IMG/VR virus record: IMGVR_UViG_3300044987_001359
Location: 1 to 43,851 of that record
Strand: one strand, 5' to 3'
Length of the DNA stretch: 43,851 bases
Origin: a virus
Positions 21,284 to 29,331 of this stretch are shown here, in pieces (within the stretch, counting starts at the first letter, position 1; the number at the start of each line of letters is the position of its first letter). The position numbers and the translations under genes are program-made. A model generated the notes under the pieces. The model was not told where the DNA came from. It did no database searches and saw only the letters and a list, made by a program, of their open reading frames with translations.

Positions 21284-23080
21284 CTATTCGCATGCTAAAC
21301 AAGTATCACCGTCGAGAATTGCTTTCATATCCAACTCTTTAATTACATCTCGCTCTATGCGCTTAGATACTTTGTCCGCTTTACCTATCTTCTCTGAGCG
21401 GCAATAATATAAAGTCTTTAGACCCATTTTCCATGCCATAAAATGTACAGCATGTAGATATAATATATTTGCGTCTGGTCTAAAGAATAGATTAATAGAC
21501 TGTGCCTGATCTATATATACTTGTCTGTCACTAGCATGTTCTATTAACCATCTTTGATCTATTTCCATTGATGTTTTAAACACATCTTTGTTCCACTCAT
21601 CCAACCAATCTAAATGCTGAACCGATCCATCATTTGCAATAATGCTAGACCAAACTTCTTCATACCAGCCATCTTTACGAGTCTCTGCTTCTTTTCTAAC
21701 AATTGCATCTAAAAATTTATTCTTATTAAGCATTGATCCTGAGAGTGTATCTTGTCTATATGCATTTGCTCTATATGGTTCTACGCTAGGAGACGTGTTT
21801 CCCATAATAATAGAAGAAGAAGCATTAGGTGCAATAGCCATAAGATGCGAAAAGCGTTGACCTGTGCCAGTTGCATCAGGAGCTTCACCTCGTTCTTTAC
21901 CCAATTCAAGATTAGCTGCATCTAATTTAGTCCGAATATTTTTAAAGATTTGCTTGTTTCTACCAACTGCCATGGATGATTCCCATGGGATATTATTTTT
22001 CTGTAAAAACGCATGCCATCCTAGTGCACCGATGCCGATTGATCTTTCTCGCATTGCGGAATACTTTGCTCGTTTAATTGCATTGGGTGCGTTATCGATA
22101 AAATATTGAAGAACGTTATCAAGCATTTCTGCAACATCTCTAAGGAATATCTTATCATTTTTCCATTGATCATAATATTCTAAATTCAATGAGGACAAAC
22201 AGCAAACAGCAGTTCGTTGTTTATCAGTAGGTAAAATAATTTCACTGCACAAATTAGATTGCTTAATACTCAATCCCAATTTCTTTTGAGATTCAGGCAT
22301 GTGCCTATTGCTAGTATCAATGAAGTGGAGATAAGGTTCACCTGTCATCATACGCATTTCTAAAATGCGCTGCCACAGTTCCTTAGCTGACACGACTTCT
22401 CGAACTTCTTTAGATGCGGGATCTCTAAGTTCCCAATCGTCATTTGCATCTTTGTCCTTCATACTATTTTCTAGTATACGCATAAAGTCGTCGGTGATAT
22501 TAATACCATGATGTAAATTTTGTGTTCTCATATTAGGATCACCGGTAGGTTTTCTCATTTCAAGAAAAGCTATAATATCAGGGTGGCTAATATCAAGGTA
22601 GGCAGCATAACTACCACGGCGAGTCCTACCTTGACGATAAGCTAAAGATGATGCGTCATATGTACGAAGGTGCGGCATAATACCAACAGACTTATCATCG
22701 GCAGAACGAATACCAAGTCCAATTCCAACTCCTCCGCCCAGCATGCTAAGCCAATTTACTTCTGATAATGTGTTGACAAGACCTTCTGCTGAATCATCCA
22801 AATAGGGTAGAAAACAACTAATAGGCAAGCCGCGCTTACTACGACCAAAAGAGAGAATAGGAGTAGACAAACTAAGCCAATGCTTAGAACAATAATCATA
22901 GAGACGCTGAGAATGTTCAGCATTAGATCCAAAAGCGCTTGATACATATGCGAACCTTTCCTGAGGTGAAATTTCATCATCTTTCATATACGATTCTTTT
23001 AATCTTTTGATACCCAATTCATCGAAAAGGGCATCCTTAGAATAATCGACATTAATCCCATGTACGACATTTTCTGCCAT
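21284..23080 (-). CDS. nrdA: Ribonucleotide reductase class Ia alpha (R1) subunit
   Basis: A 598-residue catalytic subunit from ATG 23080 (MAENVVHG), chosen for its GGAG ribosome site. It lacks the N-terminal ATP cone of E. coli NrdA (761 aa). Active-site residues: Cys89 (LPISCF), Asn276-Leu-Cys278-Ser-Glu280 (NLCSE) and Cys293/Cys294 (AVCCLSS); the radical path Tyr558-Tyr559 (LKTLYY); and the C-terminal redox pair Cys594/Cys597 (CLACE). It reduces nucleoside diphosphates with NrdB. The missing cone suggests reduced dATP feedback, as expected for a phage wanting maximal dNTPs. Cytoplasmic; co-transcribed with thyX and dcd-type genes. Confidence 0.95.
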   Translation of the reverse strand: MAENVVHGINVDYSKDALFDELGIKRLKESYMKDDEISPQERFAYVSSAFGSNAEHSQRLYDYCSKHWLSLSTPILSFGRSKRGLPISCFLPYLDDSAEGLVNTLSEVNWLSMLGGGVGIGLGIRSADDKSVGIMPHLRTYDASSLAYRQGRTRRGSYAAYLDISHPDIIAFLEMRKPTGDPNMRTQNLHHGINITDDFMRILENSMKDKDANDDWELRDPASKEVREVVSAKELWQRILEMRMMTGEPYLHFIDTSNRHMPESQKKLGLSIKQSNLCSEIILPTDKQRTAVCCLSSLNLEYYDQWKNDKIFLRDVAEMLDNVLQYFIDNAPNAIKRAKYSAMRERSIGIGALGWHAFLQKNNIPWESSMAVGRNKQIFKNIRTKLDAANLELGKERGEAPDATGTGQRFSHLMAIAPNASSSIIMGNTSPSVEPYRANAYRQDTLSGSMLNKNKFLDAIVRKEAETRKDGWYEEVWSSIIANDGSVQHLDWLDEWNKDVFKTSMEIDQRWLIEHASDRQVYIDQAQSINLFFRPDANILYLHAVHFMAWKMGLKTLYYCRSEKIGKADKVSKRIERDVIKELDMKAILDGDTCLACE

Positions 23081-23109
23081 GTATAACTCCAATTTTTATT
23101 TTTGTTTAC

Positions 23110-23370
23110 TTACTTTACAGATTCAAATATTTCTTTTTGTGACTTATGCCATTCAATCCACCCGTCCACTTTTAAGGAGCATTCATGATACAGATTATAA
23201 TTACCTGTTACTGTTTTCGCAACATCGCTAAGTTTTGCTTCATCATTTAATTTGATCAATTCCGCGCATGGTTCAGTTAAAATTACTGGTGCGTTAGGAA
23301 ATTTCATTACAACTGGGACAGTAGTAGAACACCCTGTCAAAAATAATAAAGATAGTAGTAGCTTATTCAT
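23110..23370 (-). CDS. Outer-membrane spanin (Rz1-like lipoprotein)
   Basis: An 86-residue lipoprotein: hydrophobic signal and lipobox LTGC (Cys14), followed by a short periplasmic part (VPVVMKFPNAP, AELIKLNDEAKLSDVAKTVT, LYHECSLKVDGWIEWHK). The layout fits the o-spanin of a two-component Rz/Rz1 pair, fusing inner and outer membranes at lysis. It overlaps the i-spanin candidate (23363) by eight bases, a typical arrangement. Confidence 0.85.
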   Translation of the reverse strand: MNKLLLSLLFLTGCSTTVPVVMKFPNAPVILTEPCAELIKLNDEAKLSDVAKTVTGNYNLYHECSLKVDGWIEWHKSQKEIFESVK

Positions 23371-23839
23371 TACCTTCTCCTGCAGTATTTTCAGGAGTAT
23401 CTACTGGTTTCTTAGAGGCATCATTTAATAATTGAATAAATTCTTTTGGTATTACGCATTTATCGTCATATTTTACTATCTCTCTATCGATGTATTTAAT
23501 ATGCTCTTCGCCTCGTTCTTTAATGACCTTAATCTTTTCTACAATTTTAGTTTGTATTTTAGTATTTACAATGACGCTTTTTTGTTCTGCAAGTCTAACC
23601 TTTTCTTGCATTTCTGCGACTCGTTTGCGCCATTCCATTTCGGTACTCAATCCGCCTTCGAAATATATGCCTATTAGAAGAACCGCGGTACCTGCAATCT
23701 TTAATATCTTACCATATCTACTAATAATGGGAATGAATGCTAAAAAGAATCCAACCAATAATGCTATTGCTCCAATTGCAGTTATTGCATGGGTTAATAG
23801 TATTAATAAAGAATCTGGAAGGAATTTTAGAATCCACAT
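23363..23839 (-). CDS. Inner-membrane spanin-like (Rz-like) protein
   Basis: A 158-residue protein with two N-terminal hydrophobic helices (about 8-30 and 32-60) and a charged coiled-coil periplasmic domain (~70-130, e.g. RKRVAEMQEKVRLAEQK, TKIVEKIKVIKERGEEHIK), then a Cys-containing tail (DDKCVIPKEFI). This is the expected architecture of an i-spanin, here with an extra N-terminal helix. It is paired with the o-spanin gene and preceded by a late-type box (23868-23875), matching late lysis expression. Confidence 0.82.
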   Translation of the reverse strand: MWILKFLPDSLLILLTHAITAIGAIALLVGFFLAFIPIISRYGKILKIAGTAVLLIGIYFEGGLSTEMEWRKRVAEMQEKVRLAEQKSVIVNTKIQTKIVEKIKVIKERGEEHIKYIDREIVKYDDKCVIPKEFIQLLNDASKKPVDTPENTAGEGNE

Positions 23840-23867
23840 ATGATAGAATAAAAAGTAGGGAGTCTGT

Positions 23868-23875
23868 TATTTATT
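23868..23875 (-). promoter_or_regulatory. Putative late promoter box AATAAATA (spanins)
   Basis: AATAAATA on the minus strand, 29 bases before the i-spanin ATG and overlapping the thyX stop. One mismatch from TATAAATA. Its spacing matches the boxes ahead of fibre genes, and lysis genes are expected to be late. Confidence 0.5.
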
Positions 23876-24536
23876 AAATCATATCCTTAGCCATTGGGAA
23901 GATAGTAGAAATAACTTCAGCACAGGCTTCGGCGATGTCCACGTGTTCCTGTTGCGTTCCGTTTTCTGATCTAAGTTGAACGTAATGAATCCAACTTCTA
24001 AGAGTACCCGCCATATAGAGTTTACTTACAGTGTTACCTTCGGGTAGAATTGCCCGAGCTTGTTCTTTCGCAATACCATTATCAATTGCCCATTTATATG
24101 TGTCTTTTACTACATCAATAATGTTTTGCTGACGGCGAGCCCATTCCAAATTAAGTTCTACATCATCAGTTGCAATACTATTCTGACGATTTTTAGTATC
24201 TTGTAATCTAGCTTCACGTATAACAAAGTCTAAGTGCTTAACGGGGTCTGCATATCGTTGACTAAATTCCTGAAAAGAAAATGATCTGTGGCGAAGCATT
24301 TGTCGTGCAATGTCGCGAGTTGTTTCAATTTCAAGAGTAACATGGACCATTTCTAACGGTGACCAATGTTTGTTTTTAATTAGATATTTAATAAGCTTTT
24401 CGCTTGTTTCAGTATTATTTTGATTTGCGGGATTACTTACTCTTGCACAAAATGCAATCAAATCCTGCAGGTCATTCATCTCCGGGACATCAACATCTAC
24501 ATTAGGTTTTGTGTAACCTATCAATTTTACTTTCAC
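23874..24536 (-). CDS. thyX: Flavin-dependent thymidylate synthase
   Basis: A 220-residue ThyX. The start is GTG 24536 (MKVKLIGYTKP), with GGAG seven bases upstream; a longer TTG start at 24554 lacks a site. The diagnostic motif RHRSFSFQEFSQR spans 82-94, followed by EQARAILP and the C-terminal MAGTLRSWIHYVQLR and QEHVDIAEACAE helices. It methylates dUMP to dTMP with methylenetetrahydrofolate, FAD and NAD(P)H, using the dUMP made by the dCMP deaminase of this operon. GTGA overlap with the 58-aa gene upstream. Confidence 0.95.
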   Translation of the reverse strand: MKVKLIGYTKPNVDVDVPEMNDLQDLIAFCARVSNPANQNNTETSEKLIKYLIKNKHWSPLEMVHVTLEIETTRDIARQMLRHRSFSFQEFSQRYADPVKHLDFVIREARLQDTKNRQNSIATDDVELNLEWARRQQNIIDVVKDTYKWAIDNGIAKEQARAILPEGNTVSKLYMAGTLRSWIHYVQLRSENGTQQEHVDIAEACAEVISTIFPMAKDMI

Positions 24537-24709
24537 TGTATTACTCCATTCCAACGTGTTGACCTTATAGCTTTTGCTTGTTCAAAATTTAATGCGGCTT
24601 CCCATGCATCCTTTGCTACTTGCTTCGATGACTCTGACGATGCTACAACCTGCATATATTTACTAGCATCCCACCAGGAATTAAATGCGATTTCTTCATC
24701 TAGGCTCAT
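24533..24709 (-). CDS. Small conserved hypothetical protein
   Basis: A 58-residue helical protein from ATG 24709 (MSLDEEIAFNSWWDAS...), Trp-rich at the N-terminus with FNSWWDASKYMQVVAS, KDAWEAALNFEQAK. A GTG start at 24721 is the alternative. Its stop overlaps the thyX start (GTGA). Similar 'AAWEAALxxxE' phage proteins are frequent small early proteins of unknown role. Confidence 0.75.
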   Translation of the reverse strand: MSLDEEIAFNSWWDASKYMQVVASSESSKQVAKDAWEAALNFEQAKAIRSTRWNGVIQ

Positions 24710-24711
24710 AG

Positions 24712-25371
24712 TTAATCCCACAATCCATTATAATATTTTCCAAACAATCTAAAGCCATTTTGCATTCTTTCCTCAACTTTTCGCATACCATCAAAATCAC
24801 ATTTATATGTATGGTTAGGGCCATCTCTCAATTCATATAATTTTGCACCTTGCTCAGGAACTTCATTGCCATCTTTATCAACAGGAACATGCATCATATC
24901 AAATTCCCCCGATTTAAATTCGTCTTGCCAAGAATCATCGATCTTGCAATTAAATGCGAAAATCATTTCGCCTAAAACCCATTCCCAGCGTTTAAAGTAG
25001 TTATCATCTGGGTCCCACTCATTTACCTTAGCAGGGGCGGAACTACTTTTAAGTTCTTCCGGAACATCCTCATCATCTACGAGAGGCGAGCCATTTGCCT
25101 TTTCCTTTAGTTGTTTCAACATAGGTAGGATGATGTAGGATAACGTATGATCCATAGACCAAGTATCCCATTTGTCAATTTTTACATAATTAGTCTTTGG
25201 ATGAACGAAGTCTAAAAACTTTTGCAGAACTAAACTAGCCGGCTCTAATATATTAGAAAGTTTTACGATGATAGGTTCGTCGTACTCAATTTCGCGCCAG
25301 AAGAAAACCTTCTCAAGCACTGTATATGGAGAAATCCAATGATTACGATAATTAGAAATATATACTTTCAT
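24712..25371 (-). CDS. Conserved marine phage hypothetical protein
   Basis: A 219-residue soluble protein from a family common in marine T4-like phages: MKVYISNYRNHWISPYTVLE, VHPKTNYVKIDKWDTWSMDH, ILPMLKQLKEKANGSP, DDEDVPEEL and NGFRLFGKYYNGLWD. Rich in Trp and acidic residues. Members occur next to replication or nucleotide genes, but no activity is known. It starts right after the primase stop (TAGTATG) with AGGTG nearby. Confidence 0.85.
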   Translation of the reverse strand: MKVYISNYRNHWISPYTVLEKVFFWREIEYDEPIIVKLSNILEPASLVLQKFLDFVHPKTNYVKIDKWDTWSMDHTLSYIILPMLKQLKEKANGSPLVDDEDVPEELKSSSAPAKVNEWDPDDNYFKRWEWVLGEMIFAFNCKIDDSWQDEFKSGEFDMMHVPVDKDGNEVPEQGAKLYELRDGPNHTYKCDFDGMRKVEERMQNGFRLFGKYYNGLWD

Positions 25372-25372
25372 A

Positions 25373-26395
25373 CTAACACCTCTTCCACTCTGTAAATTTA
25401 ATTTTTGCTTCTAGCCCTTGATATATATGTTTCTTAACAACATCAAGTGGATCTTTACCTGCTAATACCATATCATTAATATCTTTTTGATCTAAGGATT
25501 GAGGCCAGATCACAACCTTATATTGTTTATCAATCACCTTATCTAAAATTTTACAAACATCTTTATTACGAGGTTGATTGTCCAATATAGCAATAACTTT
25601 ATCTTTTGGTAAATCTAATGTTTCTAATTTAGTAAATGCAGTACCGCCTACCGCAATACAATTAGGCAAAAATAAACTATCAATGGGTCCTTCGACAACA
25701 TAAATTGGTTTAGTTCTATCTAATTTATCTAATCCGAAAGCTAGTAATTCATCTTCTATAATTTTTACAGTAACATATCTAAGACTTTCATTTCGCAAAG
25801 CTCTGCATGTTACTGCAATCAATTGATCATCTTTATTGTAAAACGGAAGTACTAATCTAGGTTCTTTCGTTTTTATTTGTTCTTTATACTTCGTATTAAG
25901 TTGCACAATATTGGAAATATTATCAATATAATATAAGTAATGAAACTTTCCTCTAGGTATTTTGCGTGCCACACAAAATTGAACTGCCTCATGATCTTCG
26001 GGTAATTTATCTAATCGTTCCAACAACCCATCTAATAAGCGCTGTTCCGGTTTTACAAATACCGGAGCCGCCATCTTAAATTTATCTTCAATATTTTGAT
26101 GCGGTTTATTACTAGGTAAGCCTTCGTTGTATCGTTCCAAAGAATATTGGTTATACTGCAACCCGTTGAATTGTTTTAGAAATGAACCAAAGTGCATAGA
26201 TGCACCACAGTTATGACATTTATAAAATAAATCATTTTTTGCGGGATAAAAATATCCCCTTGCCTTATTTTTCTTTGCCTCAGAGTCACCGCAGATTATA
26301 CATCTGCAATTATATAAACGATCGCTCTTTTGTTTAAAAAGAGGAAGTTGATTGCTAATTAACTTTAAATACTTTAAATCTACAAATAAAGACAT
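25373..26395 (-). CDS. DNA primase (T4 gp61-like)
   Basis: A 340-residue primase. A CHC2-type zinc site uses CRCIIC (Cys30, 32, 35) and CHNC (Cys60, 63). The catalytic TOPRIM domain has YVVEGPIDS (232-240, Glu235 and Asp239) and AILDNQP (269-275). T4 gp61 is the closest functional analogue, working with helicase gp41 to prime lagging strands. TAGGAG precedes the ATG, just after the sigma-70 promoter at 26419-26447. Early/middle expression is expected. Symbol left blank because only the family is certain. Confidence 0.93.
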   Translation of the reverse strand: MSLFVDLKYLKLISNQLPLFKQKSDRLYNCRCIICGDSEAKKNKARGYFYPAKNDLFYKCHNCGASMHFGSFLKQFNGLQYNQYSLERYNEGLPSNKPHQNIEDKFKMAAPVFVKPEQRLLDGLLERLDKLPEDHEAVQFCVARKIPRGKFHYLYYIDNISNIVQLNTKYKEQIKTKEPRLVLPFYNKDDQLIAVTCRALRNESLRYVTVKIIEDELLAFGLDKLDRTKPIYVVEGPIDSLFLPNCIAVGGTAFTKLETLDLPKDKVIAILDNQPRNKDVCKILDKVIDKQYKVVIWPQSLDQKDINDMVLAGKDPLDVVKKHIYQGLEAKIKFTEWKRC

Positions 26396-26418
26396 TTAGA
26401 CTCCTATACGAAGTCTAA

Positions 26419-26447
26419 ATTATATAATAGAACTACTAGAAAGTCAA
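26419..26447 (-). promoter_or_regulatory. Sigma-70 promoter of the replication/nucleotide operon
   Basis: Minus strand: -35 TTGACT (26442-26447), 17-bp spacer, -10 TATAAT (26419-26424). Preceded by CTAAAGG. It drives primase and, probably, the run down to 15309. Confidence 0.92.
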
Positions 26448-26451
26448 GCCT

Positions 26452-26793
26452 TTAGAACAAATTTTCCATTTTAACGTGAGCAAGTACATACCCTGCGACC
26501 ATTGCTCCGCCCATTATCATCCATCGCCATTTTTCAATTTTACCAATTTTTTCCAAAACTTCGTGATTGTGCCTAGCGCTAGTTTCACTATGAGCGTCAA
26601 TTTTTTCTATAATCTTTTCGTTTTTATGTTCAAACTCCGATCCAAGATCATTGATACGCTCATGTAAAATTACATAGTTATCTTCCATCTTCTTCTCAAT
26701 CTTATCAAAATCATTAGTTAACGAATTGATTTGAGTTTCCAATACCGAAACTCGTATATCGGTGTCAAGATCACGTATGTTGTTTGTAGCCAT
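26452..26793 (-). CDS. Coiled-coil membrane-anchored protein
   Basis: A 113-residue protein with a long coiled coil (about residues 12-85, VSVLETQINSLTNDFDKIEKK, DLGSEFEHKNEKIIEKI) and a C-terminal membrane segment (RWMIMGGAMVAGYVLAHV, 90-107). The shape resembles XhlA-like or tail-anchored phage proteins. Its start abuts the stop of the upstream gene (one base apart). Lysis accessory or membrane anchor is conceivable; no proof. Confidence 0.75.
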   Translation of the reverse strand: MATNNIRDLDTDIRVSVLETQINSLTNDFDKIEKKMEDNYVILHERINDLGSEFEHKNEKIIEKIDAHSETSARHNHEVLEKIGKIEKWRWMIMGGAMVAGYVLAHVKMENLF

Positions 26794-26794
26794 T

Positions 26795-27355
26795 TTAGAT
26801 TGCCTTATTTCTTCTAAACATAGAACTAGCGCCGGACGCCGTATATTTTTTCTGTGCTTTTTTGCTTACGGGAACATCTTTATCTAATCCGGCAATACCT
26901 GAAGTGGCCATTGCATTGTTTGCCGGGGCTATTGCAACATTTTCTTCCGAAAATTGTTTAAAAGTAAAAATCTTTTTTTCATCTAATATTTTCTCAACTT
27001 CTGCAATTTCTTCTGTTAAATCTTTACTAATGAGTCTTATATATTGTTCTTCAAGATTTAAGGGCTCTTTACCTAATTGTGTATGCTCTTTGATTAAAGA
27101 ATATGCAGCAGCTAAAGATACAATTTTCTTATTATCAATAGGCACCTTTTCGATAATTCGCTTTAATCTATAAACTAATCTATGTAATAGAGTATACGCA
27201 TCTCTATCTTCGACGGTGTTTAACTCACTCATCTTTTTTAGTTCTTTGCCCTTAATATCTATAATGCCGCGCTTATACGCCTCAGTATTTTCAAAGGGAG
27301 TAACTAATAAGTTTAGTATTCTTAGAGCAATAATTGAATCTACAAATCTTCCCAT
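26795..27355 (-). CDS. Conserved T4-like virion-associated hypothetical protein
   Basis: A 186-residue, helical, basic protein. The first 110 residues (FVDSIIALRILNLLVTPFE, KRGIIDIKGKELKKMSELN, YTLLHRLVYRLKRIIEKVP) resemble a family conserved in marine T4-like phages near tail genes. The C-terminal part is Ala-rich and probably flexible. Function unknown; neighbours are the 129-aa protein and the S8 protease. TAAATG junction with the upstream gene. Confidence 0.8.
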   Translation of the reverse strand: MGRFVDSIIALRILNLLVTPFENTEAYKRGIIDIKGKELKKMSELNTVEDRDAYTLLHRLVYRLKRIIEKVPIDNKKIVSLAAAYSLIKEHTQLGKEPLNLEEQYIRLISKDLTEEIAEVEKILDEKKIFTFKQFSEENVAIAPANNAMATSGIAGLDKDVPVSKKAQKKYTASGASSMFRRNKAI

Positions 27356-27745
27356 TTAAATCTTCTTTAAAGTTTCTAATACGGTTTCATCTAACGGTAT
27401 ATCATTATCTACTATTTCTACACCGGTTGTTACTATAATTTTTATAGGCATATAGTTTAAAAATACTAGGAAAGTTTTTATTTGAGGCCAAAATTTTTCT
27501 TCTAATTTAAAGAATAACATTTTAGTTGTTGCCTCAACACCAAATAAATTTCCTAGTATAATTATATGATTAAGTATTAATCTTTCTTTAAGATCCTTGC
27601 CCACATCATGTTTACGAAGTAATCGTTTAATATATTTAAATCGTTTTAAATCGTCGTAAAACTCATCCATACCGAGGCACCCCGGATTGTCATAGTGTTT
27701 TACTGCAAACATTACAAAATTATCTTCAGTCAATTCAAATATCAT
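27356..27745 (-). CDS. Conserved T4-like phage protein (DUF7207-like)
   Basis: A 129-residue helical protein. GMDEFYDDLKRFKYIKRLL, LKERLILNHIIILGNLFG and KTFLVFLNYMP are signatures I associate with a conserved T4-like phage protein of unknown function (DUF7207 from memory). It overlaps the protease stop by four bases. Usually found in the tail/late gene region; a chaperone or assembly role is possible, not shown. Confidence 0.78.
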   Translation of the reverse strand: MIFELTEDNFVMFAVKHYDNPGCLGMDEFYDDLKRFKYIKRLLRKHDVGKDLKERLILNHIIILGNLFGVEATTKMLFFKLEEKFWPQIKTFLVFLNYMPIKIIVTTGVEIVDNDIPLDETVLETLKKI

Positions 27746-29331
27746 TGTGTTAAGTTAATCGCTCCTGATACCAAAGTCATTGGACCAGATACAAGAGTAT
27801 CCGAATCTATACCAAATGGGTTATATACAAATCTATTATTTCCACCTAGCAATGATCTAGTATTAGTATAATCATTGTTGATGTTAGAACTATATATGGT
27901 GGTATTGCTTACCGATTTTCCTAAGAACCAAGATTTAAGTTGATTTGGTCTTACTCCGGGATTTATTTGTAAATACAGTGCACCAAGTCCACATACCTGA
28001 GGTGCAGCCATTGATGTTCCGCTTAAAATAACTTGTTTAAAACTAGAATCTAAATTATAGGCAACACCGCTAAATGAATTAGTGTTACTAGTGCAACTTA
28101 TAATATTTGATCCCGGCGCCCATACATCAACACCTGGACCGGTTTCGCTTGAATGGGCTTTTTGATCTTGTACTGCAGAAAATACAGTACTATCAATATT
28201 ACCAACCTTAAACGCTTCGTCATCATATGGACTAGATCCTCTGTGATAGAAATAATCTGATCCACCAGAAGTAAAATAATTCTCATAGTCTACTCCGTCC
28301 GGAGTATCTATTTTATGGTAGTTATTTCCCGCAGCAATGATGACATGTATGCCCTCATCAATCATTTCCTGTATATCAACATCAACGGATCCCAATCTAA
28401 AATTAGTAATAAAATTTCCGCCACTAGATAAATTTACTAAGCCAAAATTTGTCCAACGATATGCTGCATTACCTGTAGTATTAGCATCATTGTAAGTAAC
28501 TCCTCTATACAAAACAGAAGATACAGATGAATAGGTTAAACTATATCCCCAGCTCATATTAACAATTGTTGGTCGCTTAAATCCCGTAGATGAATCAATT
28601 GGTTTATTTCTATGCCAAAGTTTAATTACGTCAAAGCAATCTGTAATTGATATCCCAGTACCAGAATCGCCGGCACCTTCAAGACCGTTTACCTTTAAAG
28701 AATATATTTTTGCATTTTTCGCCCAGCCAAAAGTTTTACCCGCTGCTATACCGGCAACATGCGTCCCGTGTCCATCATAATCTCTATAATGATTTGCGTT
28801 CTGTGTACCGCCTAAACCGCTGGCAGTATACCAATTTATCTGTTGTATTCGAGAAGCACCCAAATTGTCTCTAAATTCCGGATGGTTAAGTTCAATGCCG
28901 CTATCCTGTATAACAACATCTACTCCTGTGCCATCTAGTAAATATTTGTAAACATTATCGGTAGTTGTACCCGTACCATAAAGATTGGTTGCGCTGTTTA
29001 TTCTACGCAATCCCCAATTTTTATATGCACCGGTTGATGTCGATGGCTTAGTAAAATCTCCAACCTGTGCACCACGAAATCCAATTTTTATATCGTCTCG
29101 TTGTTCAGGTGGAATTTCTACGGAATATACTCTAGAATCATTTTTTAATATATTTGCTTCTTCATCTGTTAACGAATAATGGCAACTTCTTGTGCTACCA
29201 TCTCTATTATTTACTATATCTATTTTTCTATCAGGAATGAATGGATGTGCATTCGTAGGAGACTCCATCTCCTGCCAAAATGAGGTATAATCTACATTTT
29301 TTTGTAAACTTACAATATATTCTTTAAACAT
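27742..29331 (-). CDS. Subtilisin-like serine protease (S8), virion-associated candidate
   Basis: A 529-residue protein. Residues ~1-85 look like an inhibitor-I9-type propeptide or N-domain (FKEYIVSLQKNVDYT, SLTDEEANILKNDSRVYSVE). The catalytic domain carries Asp143 (VVIQDSG), His188 (GHGTHVAG), the oxyanion Asn336 (AAGNN) and Ser440 (SGTSMAAP). The C-terminal 60 residues end VSGPMTLVSGAINLTQ, unlike a signal peptide, and there is no secretion signal. Position directly after glycine-rich and collagen-like fibres suggests a virion component or a fibre-processing protease. Eight-base overlap with the upstream adhesin gene. Known phage S8 proteases are rare; function here is inferred. Confidence 0.92.
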   Translation of the reverse strand: MFKEYIVSLQKNVDYTSFWQEMESPTNAHPFIPDRKIDIVNNRDGSTRSCHYSLTDEEANILKNDSRVYSVEIPPEQRDDIKIGFRGAQVGDFTKPSTSTGAYKNWGLRRINSATNLYGTGTTTDNVYKYLLDGTGVDVVIQDSGIELNHPEFRDNLGASRIQQINWYTASGLGGTQNANHYRDYDGHGTHVAGIAAGKTFGWAKNAKIYSLKVNGLEGAGDSGTGISITDCFDVIKLWHRNKPIDSSTGFKRPTIVNMSWGYSLTYSSVSSVLYRGVTYNDANTTGNAAYRWTNFGLVNLSSGGNFITNFRLGSVDVDIQEMIDEGIHVIIAAGNNYHKIDTPDGVDYENYFTSGGSDYFYHRGSSPYDDEAFKVGNIDSTVFSAVQDQKAHSSETGPGVDVWAPGSNIISCTSNTNSFSGVAYNLDSSFKQVILSGTSMAAPQVCGLGALYLQINPGVRPNQLKSWFLGKSVSNTTIYSSNINNDYTNTRSLLGGNNRFVYNPFGIDSDTLVSGPMTLVSGAINLTQ

